From assembly GCA_964525785.1 (NCBI GenBank), contig CAZGIX010000027.1:1-33368 (forward strand): 33,368 bases of DNA, given 5' to 3'. Below are positions 8,617 to 17,012 of this stretch, piece by piece. Source of the DNA: JAQBDA01 sp964525785. GTDB taxonomy: Bacteria > Chloroflexota > Anaerolineae > Anaerolineales > UBA4823. A model generated the notes under the pieces. It was given only the letters and a program-made list of their open reading frames with translations. It was not told the DNA's origin and did not search any database. How positions within the stretch are numbered: the stretch's first letter is position 1; each line of letters opens with the position of its first letter. A program made the translations under genes and the position numbers.

Positions 8617-9252
8617 ATGAAATGGCTTGCGTCACGAGTTTTCTGGGGGAGCCTGCTGATCATTGGCGGGATCTTGTTCCTTATACAAAATATATTTGGA
8701 TACCAGTTCGGAAGCCTGTTCTGGAGTATTGCCTTTGGCCTTGGTGGATTGTTCTTTATCTCGCTGTTTATCTCTAATCGCGAGAACTGGTGGGGATTAA
8801 TCCCTGGCATGACCCTGATAGGGATTGGCTTGAACATAGGCCTCGGTGCACTGTTCCCACAGCTAGAAAGATACATCGGGGGCACAATCATCCTGGGAGC
8901 CATCGGCCTTAGCTTCTTGATCATCTATATCCTAAACCGGGAATATTGGTGGGCAATTATCCCGACAGGGGTGCTGCTTTCTCTGGCGATTGTCGTCGGT
9001 CTGGAGAGTTTCATCAGCGATATGGCATTCGTCTCACTGTTTTTTATCGGCATGGGGCTGACGTTTGCCGTGGTAGCTCTTATACCCACCTCGGAGGGTA
9101 AGTTAAAATGGGCCTGGTTACCAGCAGGCGTGCTGCTCTTCATGGGATTGATCTTCAGTGCATTCAGCGGCGCTGTAATGGTGTATGTGTGGCCTGTTGT
9201 TCTGATTGTGGGTGGTTTATACCTGCTATACCGTACTTTTTCTTCGCGGTAG
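8617..9252 (+). CDS. Polytopic LiaF-like (DUF5668-type) membrane protein
   Basis: A 211-aa, almost wholly hydrophobic protein with about eight membrane segments (near 8-25, 31-53, 58-80, 86-105, 110-128, 133-157, 164-185 and 188-206). The repeated pattern of short helix pairs ending in FWP/VWPVVLIVGG, with tryptophan-rich turns such as REYWWAIIP and RENWWGLIP, resembles the N-terminal membrane part of its neighbours, but no soluble C-terminal domain is present. The ATG at 8617 has a strong AGGAGG 10 nt upstream. It ends 25 nt before the next LiaF-like gene, so the pair is likely cotranscribed. The molecular role is unknown. Confidence 0.68.
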   Translation: MKWLASRVFWGSLLIIGGILFLIQNIFGYQFGSLFWSIAFGLGGLFFISLFISNRENWWGLIPGMTLIGIGLNIGLGALFPQLERYIGGTIILGAIGLSFLIIYILNREYWWAIIPTGVLLSLAIVVGLESFISDMAFVSLFFIGMGLTFAVVALIPTSEGKLKWAWLPAGVLLFMGLIFSAFSGAVMVYVWPVVLIVGGLYLLYRTFSSR

Positions 9253-9277
9253 GCTGCTCAAAGGCTAGGAGGAGAAT

Positions 9278-10351
9278 ATGAGTGAAAACAAACAAACCCG
9301 AAAGCGTAGAGGCGATCTGTTCTTCCCGCTCCTGCTCATCGCGATCGGTATCATCTTCTTGTTAAGCAACACTGGCGTCATCCAGGGCGACGCCTGGAGC
9401 CTGGTATGGCAGTTTTGGCCAGTGCTGCTGATCGTCATCGGTCTGGACAGCATATTCAAGCGCGAAGGGCTGGTTGGTGCCACATTCATGATCGGGCTGG
9501 GTGTGCTGTTCTTGCTTGCTAACCTGGGTTATATAAACGTCAGCATCTGGCAGCTGATCTTCACCTTATGGCCTATATTCTTAATCGCTATCGGCTTCGA
9601 CATCCTGTTCGGACGCAGGTCGCTGATAGCCTCGATTTTCGGAATGCTGCTGGTAGCGGCGATCCTGGTCGGTGCTTTGTGGCTGTTTGGGGTGCGCGTC
9701 GAAGGCAGGGCGGCTGTGATGGGCGACCAGATCAGCCAGAGCATCGATGGGGCCAGCAGTGCCATGGTCTCAATAGAGCCTGGCGCAGGTGATTTCAACA
9801 TCGAGAGCAGCGATCAGAGCGGGATCCTGGTTCAGGGGAGTGTACCGACCGGGAATGGCAGCCAGGTCAAGAGCAGCTACACGGTTGCGGATGGGGTCGG
9901 GAGCTATACGCTACGCGGTCTGGAAGGTCAGGTTTTCTTGCCATCTACGGATCAAAGGAAGTGGATGTGGGTTATTTCATTGACCGAGGCTATCCCCCTT
10001 GACCTGACCCTGGGATTGGGAGCCGGCGATATGGATGCGGACCTGCGAAGCCTGGATCTGAACGCGCTGAAGGTGAGCATGGGGGTTGGTGATACCAGCG
10101 TCACGCTACCGGAGAGCGGGCGTTTTTCAGCCGAAGTCAACGGCGGAATTGGCCAGCTCCAGATCCTGGTACCTGAAGGGATGGCGCTGCGCGTCAATGC
10201 AGACACGGCTCTGGTATCGGTCAACGTCCCGTCAGGATACATAAAACTGGGCGACGTCTATAAATCTCCGGATTATGACAGCGCTGAAGATCGTGTCGAT
10301 CTGGTGATCGGTTTGGCTATTGGGAATGTCAGTGTGCGGGAGGTACCCTGA
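9278..10351 (+). CDS. LiaF-like membrane protein with C-terminal beta-rich domain
   Basis: A 357-aa protein. Five hydrophobic segments (about 14-31, 42-58, 66-83, 92-111 and 116-136), two of them with the FWPVLLIVIG and LWPIFLIAIG signature of DUF5668/LiaI-LiaF regions, lead into a soluble domain from about 145 rich in short strands (GAGDFNIES, GLGAGDMDADL, GVGDTSVTL, GGIGQLQILVP). The end, YKSPDYDSAEDRVDLVIGLAIGNVSV, parallels the protein at 6139-6930. The ATG at 9278 is preceded by TAGGAGGAG. Its stop lies 14 nt from the stop of the convergent dinG gene. A role in membrane or envelope stress sensing is inferred from family analogy only; no LiaRS-like two-component pair is visible in the window. 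Confidence 0.75.
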   Translation: MSENKQTRKRRGDLFFPLLLIAIGIIFLLSNTGVIQGDAWSLVWQFWPVLLIVIGLDSIFKREGLVGATFMIGLGVLFLLANLGYINVSIWQLIFTLWPIFLIAIGFDILFGRRSLIASIFGMLLVAAILVGALWLFGVRVEGRAAVMGDQISQSIDGASSAMVSIEPGAGDFNIESSDQSGILVQGSVPTGNGSQVKSSYTVADGVGSYTLRGLEGQVFLPSTDQRKWMWVISLTEAIPLDLTLGLGAGDMDADLRSLDLNALKVSMGVGDTSVTLPESGRFSAEVNGGIGQLQILVPEGMALRVNADTALVSVNVPSGYIKLGDVYKSPDYDSAEDRVDLVIGLAIGNVSVREVP

Positions 10352-10365
10352 TCACGCGGCTGCCG

Positions 10366-13164
10366 CTATAAATTCAGCCACTTTGCGGCGGTGCGCGGCA
10401 GGCTGGCGAGTGGCCCAATCTGTGTCGTACATGGGGGGAGAGAATCGATAAACATGCGACCGTAGCGCTTGGTGAGCACCCGCTTATCCAGAATTGCCAC
10501 CACGCCGCGGTCGAACTGGGTGCGAATCAGTCGACCAAAACCCTGGCGAAAACGCAAGATCGCCTCGGGCAGCGAATACTGGTTAAACGGATCTTCGAAC
10601 GTTTCAGAGCGGGCGGCGATGATCGGATCGGAGGGGACGTCAAAAGGCAGCTTGACGATCACCAATACCGATAGGGCTTGCCCAGGTACGTCCACGCCTT
10701 CCCAAAAAGCGCGGGTGCCCAGCAGAACTGCCCGGTCTGAGCTGCGGAAGGTCTCAAGCAGGCTGTGGGGTGAGGCACCTTCACCTTGTTCGTAGACCAG
10801 GATGTCATGCTTCGCCAGGATCGGGGAGATGGCCTGGGAGGTGCGGCGCAGCTGGTCGTAAGAAGTGAACAATACCAAGGCGCGGCCCCCGGTCTCCCGG
10901 CACAGGTTGATCAGACCGGTTTCCACAGCTCGCTGGTGACCGTGGCGGTCGCTGGGCTCAGGGATGTCATTGGCGAGGTACAGAAGGGCTGCGTTCTCGA
11001 AATCGAACGGCGATCCCAGCGCCAGCTCGTAAGCCTCCTCGGCGTACAACCTGCCGCGCAGGTAATCGAACTCACCAGCCGCGGTCAGTGTGGCAGAGGT
11101 AAGGATCACCGAAGATTTTTCGTGCCATATGTACTGCTGCATCAGCGAGCCAATATGAAGTGGGGCCACGTTTAGTGCCAGCCGCCAGTTGTTGTTGTTG
11201 ATCTCAGCCCAAAAGATCTTCTCCGGGTCTGGGCGGAATACAAAGGCGTAAAGATTCTCACTCATCTCCGCCAGGCGCCGATACAGATTGCTCAGGGTGC
11301 TGTAAATCTCTTCATCTTGCTCGCGCAGCTCATCCATGTATTCAGTCACGGCCTGAAGCAGCTTCGCCAGCCCTTCCACCAGGGGGGTCAGTGTGCGCTG
11401 GGTGTTCTCCCATGCCATCTCGACTTCTTCCCAGGACGGTTGGGTGCGCGTGGCTGGCAGGATGCGCTCCTGGTGAGAATAAGTCCCTACCGGGCGACCT
11501 TCACGCTGTTCGTAAAGAAACCTGTCGATAGCACTGAAGAATTCACGGATGAGACTATCGAATCGAAATGACAGATCAGTGGCGCCCTGCACGAGGTGAT
11601 CCAGGCTGGCGTAGTCGCCAGGGGGCAAGATGTCATGAGTGGCGGTTAACAGCCAACCGAGTGCTCCACTCTTTGGACCGCCGAGCTCGCGCAAGAGACG
11701 ATCGACGTCGCTCTGGGTGAGGCGGTAGCTCATTGCGCTGGTGGTTGCATCTTCCAGGTGGTGGGCTTCATCAACGATCAGGGTGTCGTATTCAGGCAGC
11801 ACGCGGTTGCCTGTGGTTACATCGGAGAGCAGCAGAGCATGGTTGACAATCAGCAGATGGGCGCTTTGGGACGCCTGCCGGGAGCGGTAGTACGGGCAAA
11901 TCCCACCCGTGCGTTTCAGGCAATTTTCTGCCGTGCAGCCTTCATCTTCAGCAGAAACGCGGCTCCAGATCTCGCGCTCGGTGGGACCATTCAGATTGAG
12001 CTCGGCCCGGTCGCCGGTACTGGTGCCTTGCAACCAGACCAAAATTTTCGCCAGGACGCGCGCTTCATCGGCGGTCTCCGGCCCGTGGCGGCGAAAGTTC
12101 TCTAAACGGCGCGGGCAGAGATAATTCGATCGCCCCTTGAGGACTGTCGCTCGTAAATCCAGATTGAGCGCCTGCCGTAAATCCGGGATGTCTTTATTGA
12201 TGAGCTGGTCTTGAAGATTGATCGTATTGGTGGAGATGACCACTCGCTTGTCGTTTTGGATCGCCCATAAAGCTGCCGGGATCAGATATGCCATGCTTTT
12301 CCCGGTGCCGGTGCCTGCCTCCACCAGTAAATGACGACCTTCAGAAATTGCCTGTGCGACGCCTCGCAGCATGGCTACCTGCTGAGGGCGGTACTCATAA
12401 TCAGGAAAGTGTTGGGAGAACTCGCCTCCATGCTCAAGGATCGAAGCAACCTCATCCGTGTCAATGGGGATCGGGTTCTCAAGCGGCTGGAGAGGGGTTG
12501 GAAACGGCCCGGTCCGTTCTGCAAACAGCGGACCGTCGTAAGCATGGCGTACCTGTTTGGCAGAAACTACCTCTTTGGTGCGCGCCCGCAAGACACGCCG
12601 GAATGACCAGTGACCGGCCCAATCGACCGGCTCGCTGAGCCGGACAATCTCCGCCAGTAAGTTCAGAGGCAGGTCTGTTGCTTCTTCCATCAGGCGCAGG
12701 TAGACACCCCGAGTTGCCTGGGCATCATCCAATGCCCGGTGGGTGGCTGGCAGTAAAACACCCAGTGCCTGGGCGAGGGCACCCAGGTTATATCGCCCGG
12801 CTCCAGGTAAGAGGACCGAAGCCATCTCGTAAGTATCGACCATTTCGTTGTCTCTAAAGATGCCCTGGCGGCGCAGGAAGGACAGATCGAAGCTAATATT
12901 ATGTCCAAGGATGGGTGCGTCACCCACAAAGTCCGCCAGGTCCCTCAGGACGGCCTTGATCGGTGGAGCCTGCAAGACCATCTGATCGGTGATACCGGTT
13001 AATTGGGTGATGTAAGGAGGGATTGGGCGCCCGGGATGGATGAGGGTCGACCACTCGCCCTCAACTCGCCTGCCGCTGAATCGCACTGCGCCGATTTCAA
13101 TGATGGCATCTTTTTGAGGGTCCAGGCCAGTTGTTTCGATATCCAGGGAGACCAGGGAGGTCAT
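10366..13164 (-). CDS. dinG: DinG-family helicase with N-terminal DEDDh 3'-5' exonuclease domain
   Basis: A 932-aa ATP-dependent DNA helicase/nuclease of the XPD-like DinG family. Residues 1-160 are a DnaQ-type exonuclease: DIETTG with Asp8 and Glu10, GHNISFDLSFL near 87-97, and His142/Asp147 in THRALDDA. The helicase follows: Walker A AGTGTGKS at 283-290, an iron-sulfur region with Cys350, Cys410, Cys415 and Cys423, the DEAH box at 465-468, and motif VI near the end (RFRQGFGRLIR). All four cluster cysteines are present, so this is the Fe-S type. The exonuclease fusion is the arrangement known from Gram-positive DinG proteins. The ATG at 13164 has no ribosome site but a TATAAT only 6 nt upstream, pointing to a leaderless mRNA. 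Confidence 0.92.
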   Translation of the reverse strand: MTSLVSLDIETTGLDPQKDAIIEIGAVRFSGRRVEGEWSTLIHPGRPIPPYITQLTGITDQMVLQAPPIKAVLRDLADFVGDAPILGHNISFDLSFLRRQGIFRDNEMVDTYEMASVLLPGAGRYNLGALAQALGVLLPATHRALDDAQATRGVYLRLMEEATDLPLNLLAEIVRLSEPVDWAGHWSFRRVLRARTKEVVSAKQVRHAYDGPLFAERTGPFPTPLQPLENPIPIDTDEVASILEHGGEFSQHFPDYEYRPQQVAMLRGVAQAISEGRHLLVEAGTGTGKSMAYLIPAALWAIQNDKRVVISTNTINLQDQLINKDIPDLRQALNLDLRATVLKGRSNYLCPRRLENFRRHGPETADEARVLAKILVWLQGTSTGDRAELNLNGPTEREIWSRVSAEDEGCTAENCLKRTGGICPYYRSRQASQSAHLLIVNHALLLSDVTTGNRVLPEYDTLIVDEAHHLEDATTSAMSYRLTQSDVDRLLRELGGPKSGALGWLLTATHDILPPGDYASLDHLVQGATDLSFRFDSLIREFFSAIDRFLYEQREGRPVGTYSHQERILPATRTQPSWEEVEMAWENTQRTLTPLVEGLAKLLQAVTEYMDELREQDEEIYSTLSNLYRRLAEMSENLYAFVFRPDPEKIFWAEINNNNWRLALNVAPLHIGSLMQQYIWHEKSSVILTSATLTAAGEFDYLRGRLYAEEAYELALGSPFDFENAALLYLANDIPEPSDRHGHQRAVETGLINLCRETGGRALVLFTSYDQLRRTSQAISPILAKHDILVYEQGEGASPHSLLETFRSSDRAVLLGTRAFWEGVDVPGQALSVLVIVKLPFDVPSDPIIAARSETFEDPFNQYSLPEAILRFRQGFGRLIRTQFDRGVVAILDKRVLTKRYGRMFIDSLPPCTTQIGPLASLPRTAAKWLNL

Positions 13165-13170
13165 GAAGCG

Positions 13171-13179
13171 ATTATACCA
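13171..13179 (-). promoter_or_regulatory. Extended -10 promoter of dinG, probably leaderless
   Basis: On the minus strand TGGTATAAT (extended -10) ends 6 nt before the dinG ATG, so transcription should begin at or within a base or two of the start codon. No -35 match and no Shine-Dalgarno sequence are present. Confidence 0.55.
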
Positions 13180-13276
13180 TCCAGGGGTATGGCGACCCGC
13201 CCCGCTGGCCTGGGCAGGTGAACTTCCAGATGCCCTGCCGGGTATTCATAGTATCAGAGCTGCAGGATTGGTAAGC

Positions 13277-13282
13277 TATAAT
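13277..13282 (+). promoter_or_regulatory. Candidate -10 element for the moxR operon
   Basis: A perfect TATAAT lies 53 nt before the moxR-like ATG. No good -35 box is found at standard spacing, so confidence is low. It is the only -10-like site on the plus strand in this 171-nt divergent intergenic region. Confidence 0.35.
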
Positions 13283-13335
13283 CCTATGCAATCCATCCCT
13301 GCCCGGGGTCCGGAAACTCCAGACTGAGGTGTCTA

Positions 13336-14271
13336 ATGATCGCTGATGTCGCTGCCCGCTTGCGCAAGAATATCCAAAAAGTGATCGTGGGGAAAGATGA
13401 AATGATAAACCTGACTCTGGCGGTGGTACTTTGCGAGGGACACATGCTGCTCGAGGATGTGCCAGGTATCGGAAAAACAACCCTGGCGCGTGCCCTGGCA
13501 GCTTCATTGGGCTGCACATTCCGGCGCATCCAATTCACCCCTGATTTACTGCCCACCGATGTAACAGGATTGAACTGGTTCAACCAGCGAGTTCAGGAGT
13601 TCGAGTTCCGTCCCGGACCGGTGATGAGCCAGGTAGTGCTGGCGGATGAGATCAACCGCGCCACGCCACGAACACAATCTGCCCTGCTGGAAGCCATGCA
13701 GGAACGCCAGGTGACCATCGATGGGGTCACGCATGCCCTGCCCAGACCCTTCCTGGTGATGGCGACCCAGAACCCGGTTGAGCTGGAAGGCACGTTTCCG
13801 CTGCCGGAAGCACAGATCGATCGTTTTCTGATGCGGATTGCCATCGGCTATCCAGATGAACAGGAGGAAAACGCTATTTTGGAGCGCTTCCGCCTGTCCG
13901 ATCCGCTGCCGGACCTGCAGCCCGTGACCACAGCGGAAGAGATCAGGCAGCTGCAGCAGGAGCGCAAGCAGGTCAGGGTGGCGGAAGCAGTCAGGGAGTA
14001 TATTGTACGTGTTGCCCGTGCGACGCGCAATCACCCGGAGATTGAGCTGGGCCTCAGCCCGCGCGGCACGCTATCGCTGTATATTGCTGCTCAAGCCTGG
14101 GCAGGAATCCACGATCGTGAATTTGTCTTGCCGGACGATGTAAAGAGCCTGGCGCCATCGGTAATGACCCACCGGTTGATTATCTCACCTCAGGCACAGC
14201 TGCGCGGGCGTCGCCTGGAAGAGCTGGTTGCAGATATCGTTGAAGCCGTGCCAGTGCCTGTGGAGGGCTGA
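13336..14271 (+). CDS. MoxR-family AAA+ ATPase
   Basis: A 311-aa MoxR-type AAA+ ATPase, a chaperone-like family that typically activates or assembles partner protein complexes. Seen: Walker A VPGIGKT at 42-48, Walker B VLADEIN at 101-107, sensor ATQNPVE at 143-149, and the arginine-finger region EAQIDRFLMR near 158-167. The ATG at 13336 is preceded by GAGGTG. It ends one base before the GTG of a DUF58 gene, the classic MoxR-DUF58 pairing. The presumed role is energising the DUF58 and DUF4129 membrane proteins encoded downstream; the actual client is unknown. Confidence 0.9.
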   Translation: MIADVAARLRKNIQKVIVGKDEMINLTLAVVLCEGHMLLEDVPGIGKTTLARALAASLGCTFRRIQFTPDLLPTDVTGLNWFNQRVQEFEFRPGPVMSQVVLADEINRATPRTQSALLEAMQERQVTIDGVTHALPRPFLVMATQNPVELEGTFPLPEAQIDRFLMRIAIGYPDEQEENAILERFRLSDPLPDLQPVTTAEEIRQLQQERKQVRVAEAVREYIVRVARATRNHPEIELGLSPRGTLSLYIAAQAWAGIHDREFVLPDDVKSLAPSVMTHRLIISPQAQLRGRRLEELVADIVEAVPVPVEG

Positions 14272-15489
14272 GTGCTCAACGAACGCTGGTTCTCATCGCT
14301 GGTTATCGTTTTCATTATAGGATTGCTGCTGCACTCCCCGTTCCTGACGGCACTGCCGCTCAGCCTGTTCGTCATCCTGGGACTGGCCTATTGGTGGCAG
14401 AAACATTCTTTGGACAATCTAATCTACAAGCGCCGGTTCATCTACACCCGCGCATTCCCAGGCGAGCGCTTTCCGGTGCGGATCGAAGTCGAGAATCGCA
14501 AATTGCTGCCGCTCTCATGGATACGCATCCAGGATCCCTGGCCAAAGGCGGTGGGTCCGGAAAATGAGGATGTCCTGGCTCCAGGTCACAACCAGGATAT
14601 GGGATATCTCACCCACCAATTCAGCCTGCGCTGGTTCGAGCGTACCCGGAAAACGTATATGCTGCTGTTCCGCAAACGCGGGGCTTACAGCGTTGGTCCC
14701 GCCCAGCTCGAATCGGGCGATTTGTTCGGAATTTACAGCCAGGATGGCAAGGCAGGACTGTCTGAACGCCTGACCGTCTTTCCTGCCCTGGCACCGATAA
14801 AGGCTCTGAACCTGCCGCCGGAAAATCCGTTTGGCGACCTGCGCTCGCGGCGGCGCCTGTTCGACGACCAAAACCGACCCATGGGGGTGCGCGATTACCA
14901 GCCGGAAGATAGCTTTCGGCGCATCCACTGGCCGGCTACTGCCCGGACGGGGCAGCTCCAGGTAAAGGTCTTCCAGCCTACGTCCGCACAGGTGATGGTG
15001 TTGTGCTTGAACGTATCCACCTACCACCGTTACTGGGAAGGTGTATACCCGGCGCTGCTGGAGCAGTTGCTCAGTGTGGGGGCCGCTCTTCTTACACAAG
15101 GGATCGAGCTGGGCTACCGGGTTGGGATGATCTCCAATGGATGCCTGGCAAATTCCGACCAGCCATTCCGCATCCCTCCCGGACGAGCATCCGGGCAATT
15201 GGCGCGCCTGCTGGAGGCGCTGGCAGGGGTTACGCCTGTTGTGGTCGCTCCATTCGACCGGTTCTTACTGCGCGAGATCTCCCGGGTGCCGTATGGGGTC
15301 ACTCTGGTGATCTTAACAGCAGTGGTTACGCCCGGGTTGACCGAAACACTGATGCGCCTGAAACACCATGAAAGGCGCATCACCCTGGTATCCCTGGCAG
15401 AAATCGCCCCGCCCATAATCCCAGGGATACAGAACATCCATATACCATTCGAAGAAGAGCCGAAGCCAGCGGATGAGGTGACGCGGTGA
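14272..15489 (+). CDS. DUF58 family membrane-anchored protein
   Basis: A 405-aa protein starting with GTG directly after the moxR stop. Two hydrophobic segments at about 9-24 and 28-42 place the bulk of the protein outside the hydrophobic core. The DUF58 signature GVRDYQPEDSFRRIHW is at 205-220. A von Willebrand A-like fold usually follows this motif in the family, and the region after 236 is consistent, though I do not see a complete metal-ion-dependent adhesion motif. Its 3' end overlaps the DUF4129 gene by 4 nt (GTGA). The function is unknown; partnership with the MoxR ATPase is supported by gene order in many bacteria. Confidence 0.87.
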   Translation: MLNERWFSSLVIVFIIGLLLHSPFLTALPLSLFVILGLAYWWQKHSLDNLIYKRRFIYTRAFPGERFPVRIEVENRKLLPLSWIRIQDPWPKAVGPENEDVLAPGHNQDMGYLTHQFSLRWFERTRKTYMLLFRKRGAYSVGPAQLESGDLFGIYSQDGKAGLSERLTVFPALAPIKALNLPPENPFGDLRSRRRLFDDQNRPMGVRDYQPEDSFRRIHWPATARTGQLQVKVFQPTSAQVMVLCLNVSTYHRYWEGVYPALLEQLLSVGAALLTQGIELGYRVGMISNGCLANSDQPFRIPPGRASGQLARLLEALAGVTPVVVAPFDRFLLREISRVPYGVTLVILTAVVTPGLTETLMRLKHHERRITLVSLAEIAPPIIPGIQNIHIPFEEEPKPADEVTR

Positions 15490-17012
15490 GCATCCGTCCG
15501 GTTGACGCCGAATCAAGCTCATCCAATAAGGGGTTGCCGCGCATCAGACCCTGGCGCGAGCTGGTACTGATCGCTGCGATTGTGGCGGAGCTGAGCTGGG
15601 TGGCTTTGTGGTACCGCGTCCTCTTTCAGGCGGGGAGGCAGGTCTCCTACCTGAGGGTGCTGGTAATCTTGCTTATCATGCTGATGGTATTCTTCATACC
15701 CAGCCGGGTGATGATCTACCTTAACACCCGCTTGAGTTTGCGCAGGGTCATATTATTTTTATTGTTTCTGGCGAACTACTTATTAGGGTTGAGAGCACTT
15801 CTGTATACGCGGGAGCCGGTCGGATTCATGGAGCTGCTCAACCGGCCGGTGCGTTCTTTCAGCGATATGGCAAACCTGATCCCGACAGAGTTCATTGTCA
15901 TGCTGTTTGTCCTGCTGGTGAGCTGGCGAGGGATCGCTTATTCCGACCGGCAAGTCGGACCGGTCAATGTCCTTGCCAGCTTCCGGTTAGGGGTATTCAT
16001 GTTTATCCTGTATGGGCTGGCGCTTCCCATTATCCAGGGCAGTCCATCGACCGCGTTGTACATTTTTCTGTTTACCAGCTTGCTGGCGATGAGCACGGCG
16101 CGCATCTCGGTGCTCAGCCAGCTGCGAGGTGGGCATCACATCCTTTTCAACCGCCAGTGGGCAGCAGGGATCATCAGCGTGATCCTGATCATTGTAGGGA
16201 TATCGGCGTTGGTGGTCAGCTTTGCAAGTAAGAACCTGTTTGATCTTCTGAGCACCCTGCTCACCTGGCTGATGTATCTTGTGGTGCTGATCTTTACGCC
16301 GTTAGCCTGGCTGTTGATGCGCCTGCTGTTCTGGCTGTTTGAAATGATCCGGCTGGATACGCTATTCGATGCGCTGCGGGATGTATTCCAACGACTGGAT
16401 GCAGTCCTTCGTTCGATCGCCGCGCTGATCGCCCAATTTGCGCAAAGTATAAACCTGGAATTTATCGAAAGTTTCTTCGCCCGGCTGGCGAGCTACAAAT
16501 CGATTTACCTGTGGATGATCATCATCCTGGGATTGATGGTGATGCTCCTGACCTTACGGCGGGTGATATTGAAAGACGAGAGGGCCGATGACCAGGATGT
16601 GGAATCTTCTCTGGCTCCTCAGGATCTGTTCAATCTTCTGAAAGCTGCCCTGCGACGAGGGCTTGGACGGTTGGCTGGCAATCTGGAGGAGATCTTGCGA
16701 CTCAACCAGGCGCGCAGGCTGTTAGCTGCGGCGCGCATCCGGCGCATCTACGCCCAACTGCTCCGATTAAGTGCCAAGCTGGATCACCCGCGGCCAGCCT
16801 CGCGCACCCCATTGGAATTCTTGCCAGCATTAGAAAGTTTATTCCCGGCCCTATCGACTGAGCTGGAGACCATCACCGATGCTTACCTGCTGGTGCGCTA
16901 CGGTGAAGCTCCAGAGACGTCCGAGGAGTTGGGGAAAGTGGAAACGGCCTGGAAGGCTGTGTTTGCCGCTGGTCAAGAAAGTCTACGGATCCGGCACCGT
17001 GCTGCCAAATGA
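15486..17012 (+). CDS. Polytopic membrane protein with C-terminal DUF4129-like domain
   Basis: A 508-aa protein starting at GTG 15486, coupled to the DUF58 gene through a 4-nt overlap. It has about eight or nine hydrophobic segments (near 25-45, 57-78, 87-105, 134-149, 168-184, 190-205, 227-247, 259-287 and 343-358). A cytoplasmic tail has the DUF4129-like pattern RRIYAQLLRLSAKLDHPRPASRTP, then ITDAYLLVRYGE (about 415-490). In many bacteria DUF4129 sits at the end of a transglutaminase-like protein encoded beside MoxR and DUF58; no transglutaminase core is present here. The last 30 nt overlap the convergent M20 peptidase gene. Confidence 0.78.
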   Translation: MSIRPVDAESSSSNKGLPRIRPWRELVLIAAIVAELSWVALWYRVLFQAGRQVSYLRVLVILLIMLMVFFIPSRVMIYLNTRLSLRRVILFLLFLANYLLGLRALLYTREPVGFMELLNRPVRSFSDMANLIPTEFIVMLFVLLVSWRGIAYSDRQVGPVNVLASFRLGVFMFILYGLALPIIQGSPSTALYIFLFTSLLAMSTARISVLSQLRGGHHILFNRQWAAGIISVILIIVGISALVVSFASKNLFDLLSTLLTWLMYLVVLIFTPLAWLLMRLLFWLFEMIRLDTLFDALRDVFQRLDAVLRSIAALIAQFAQSINLEFIESFFARLASYKSIYLWMIIILGLMVMLLTLRRVILKDERADDQDVESSLAPQDLFNLLKAALRRGLGRLAGNLEEILRLNQARRLLAAARIRRIYAQLLRLSAKLDHPRPASRTPLEFLPALESLFPALSTELETITDAYLLVRYGEAPETSEELGKVETAWKAVFAAGQESLRIRHRAAK

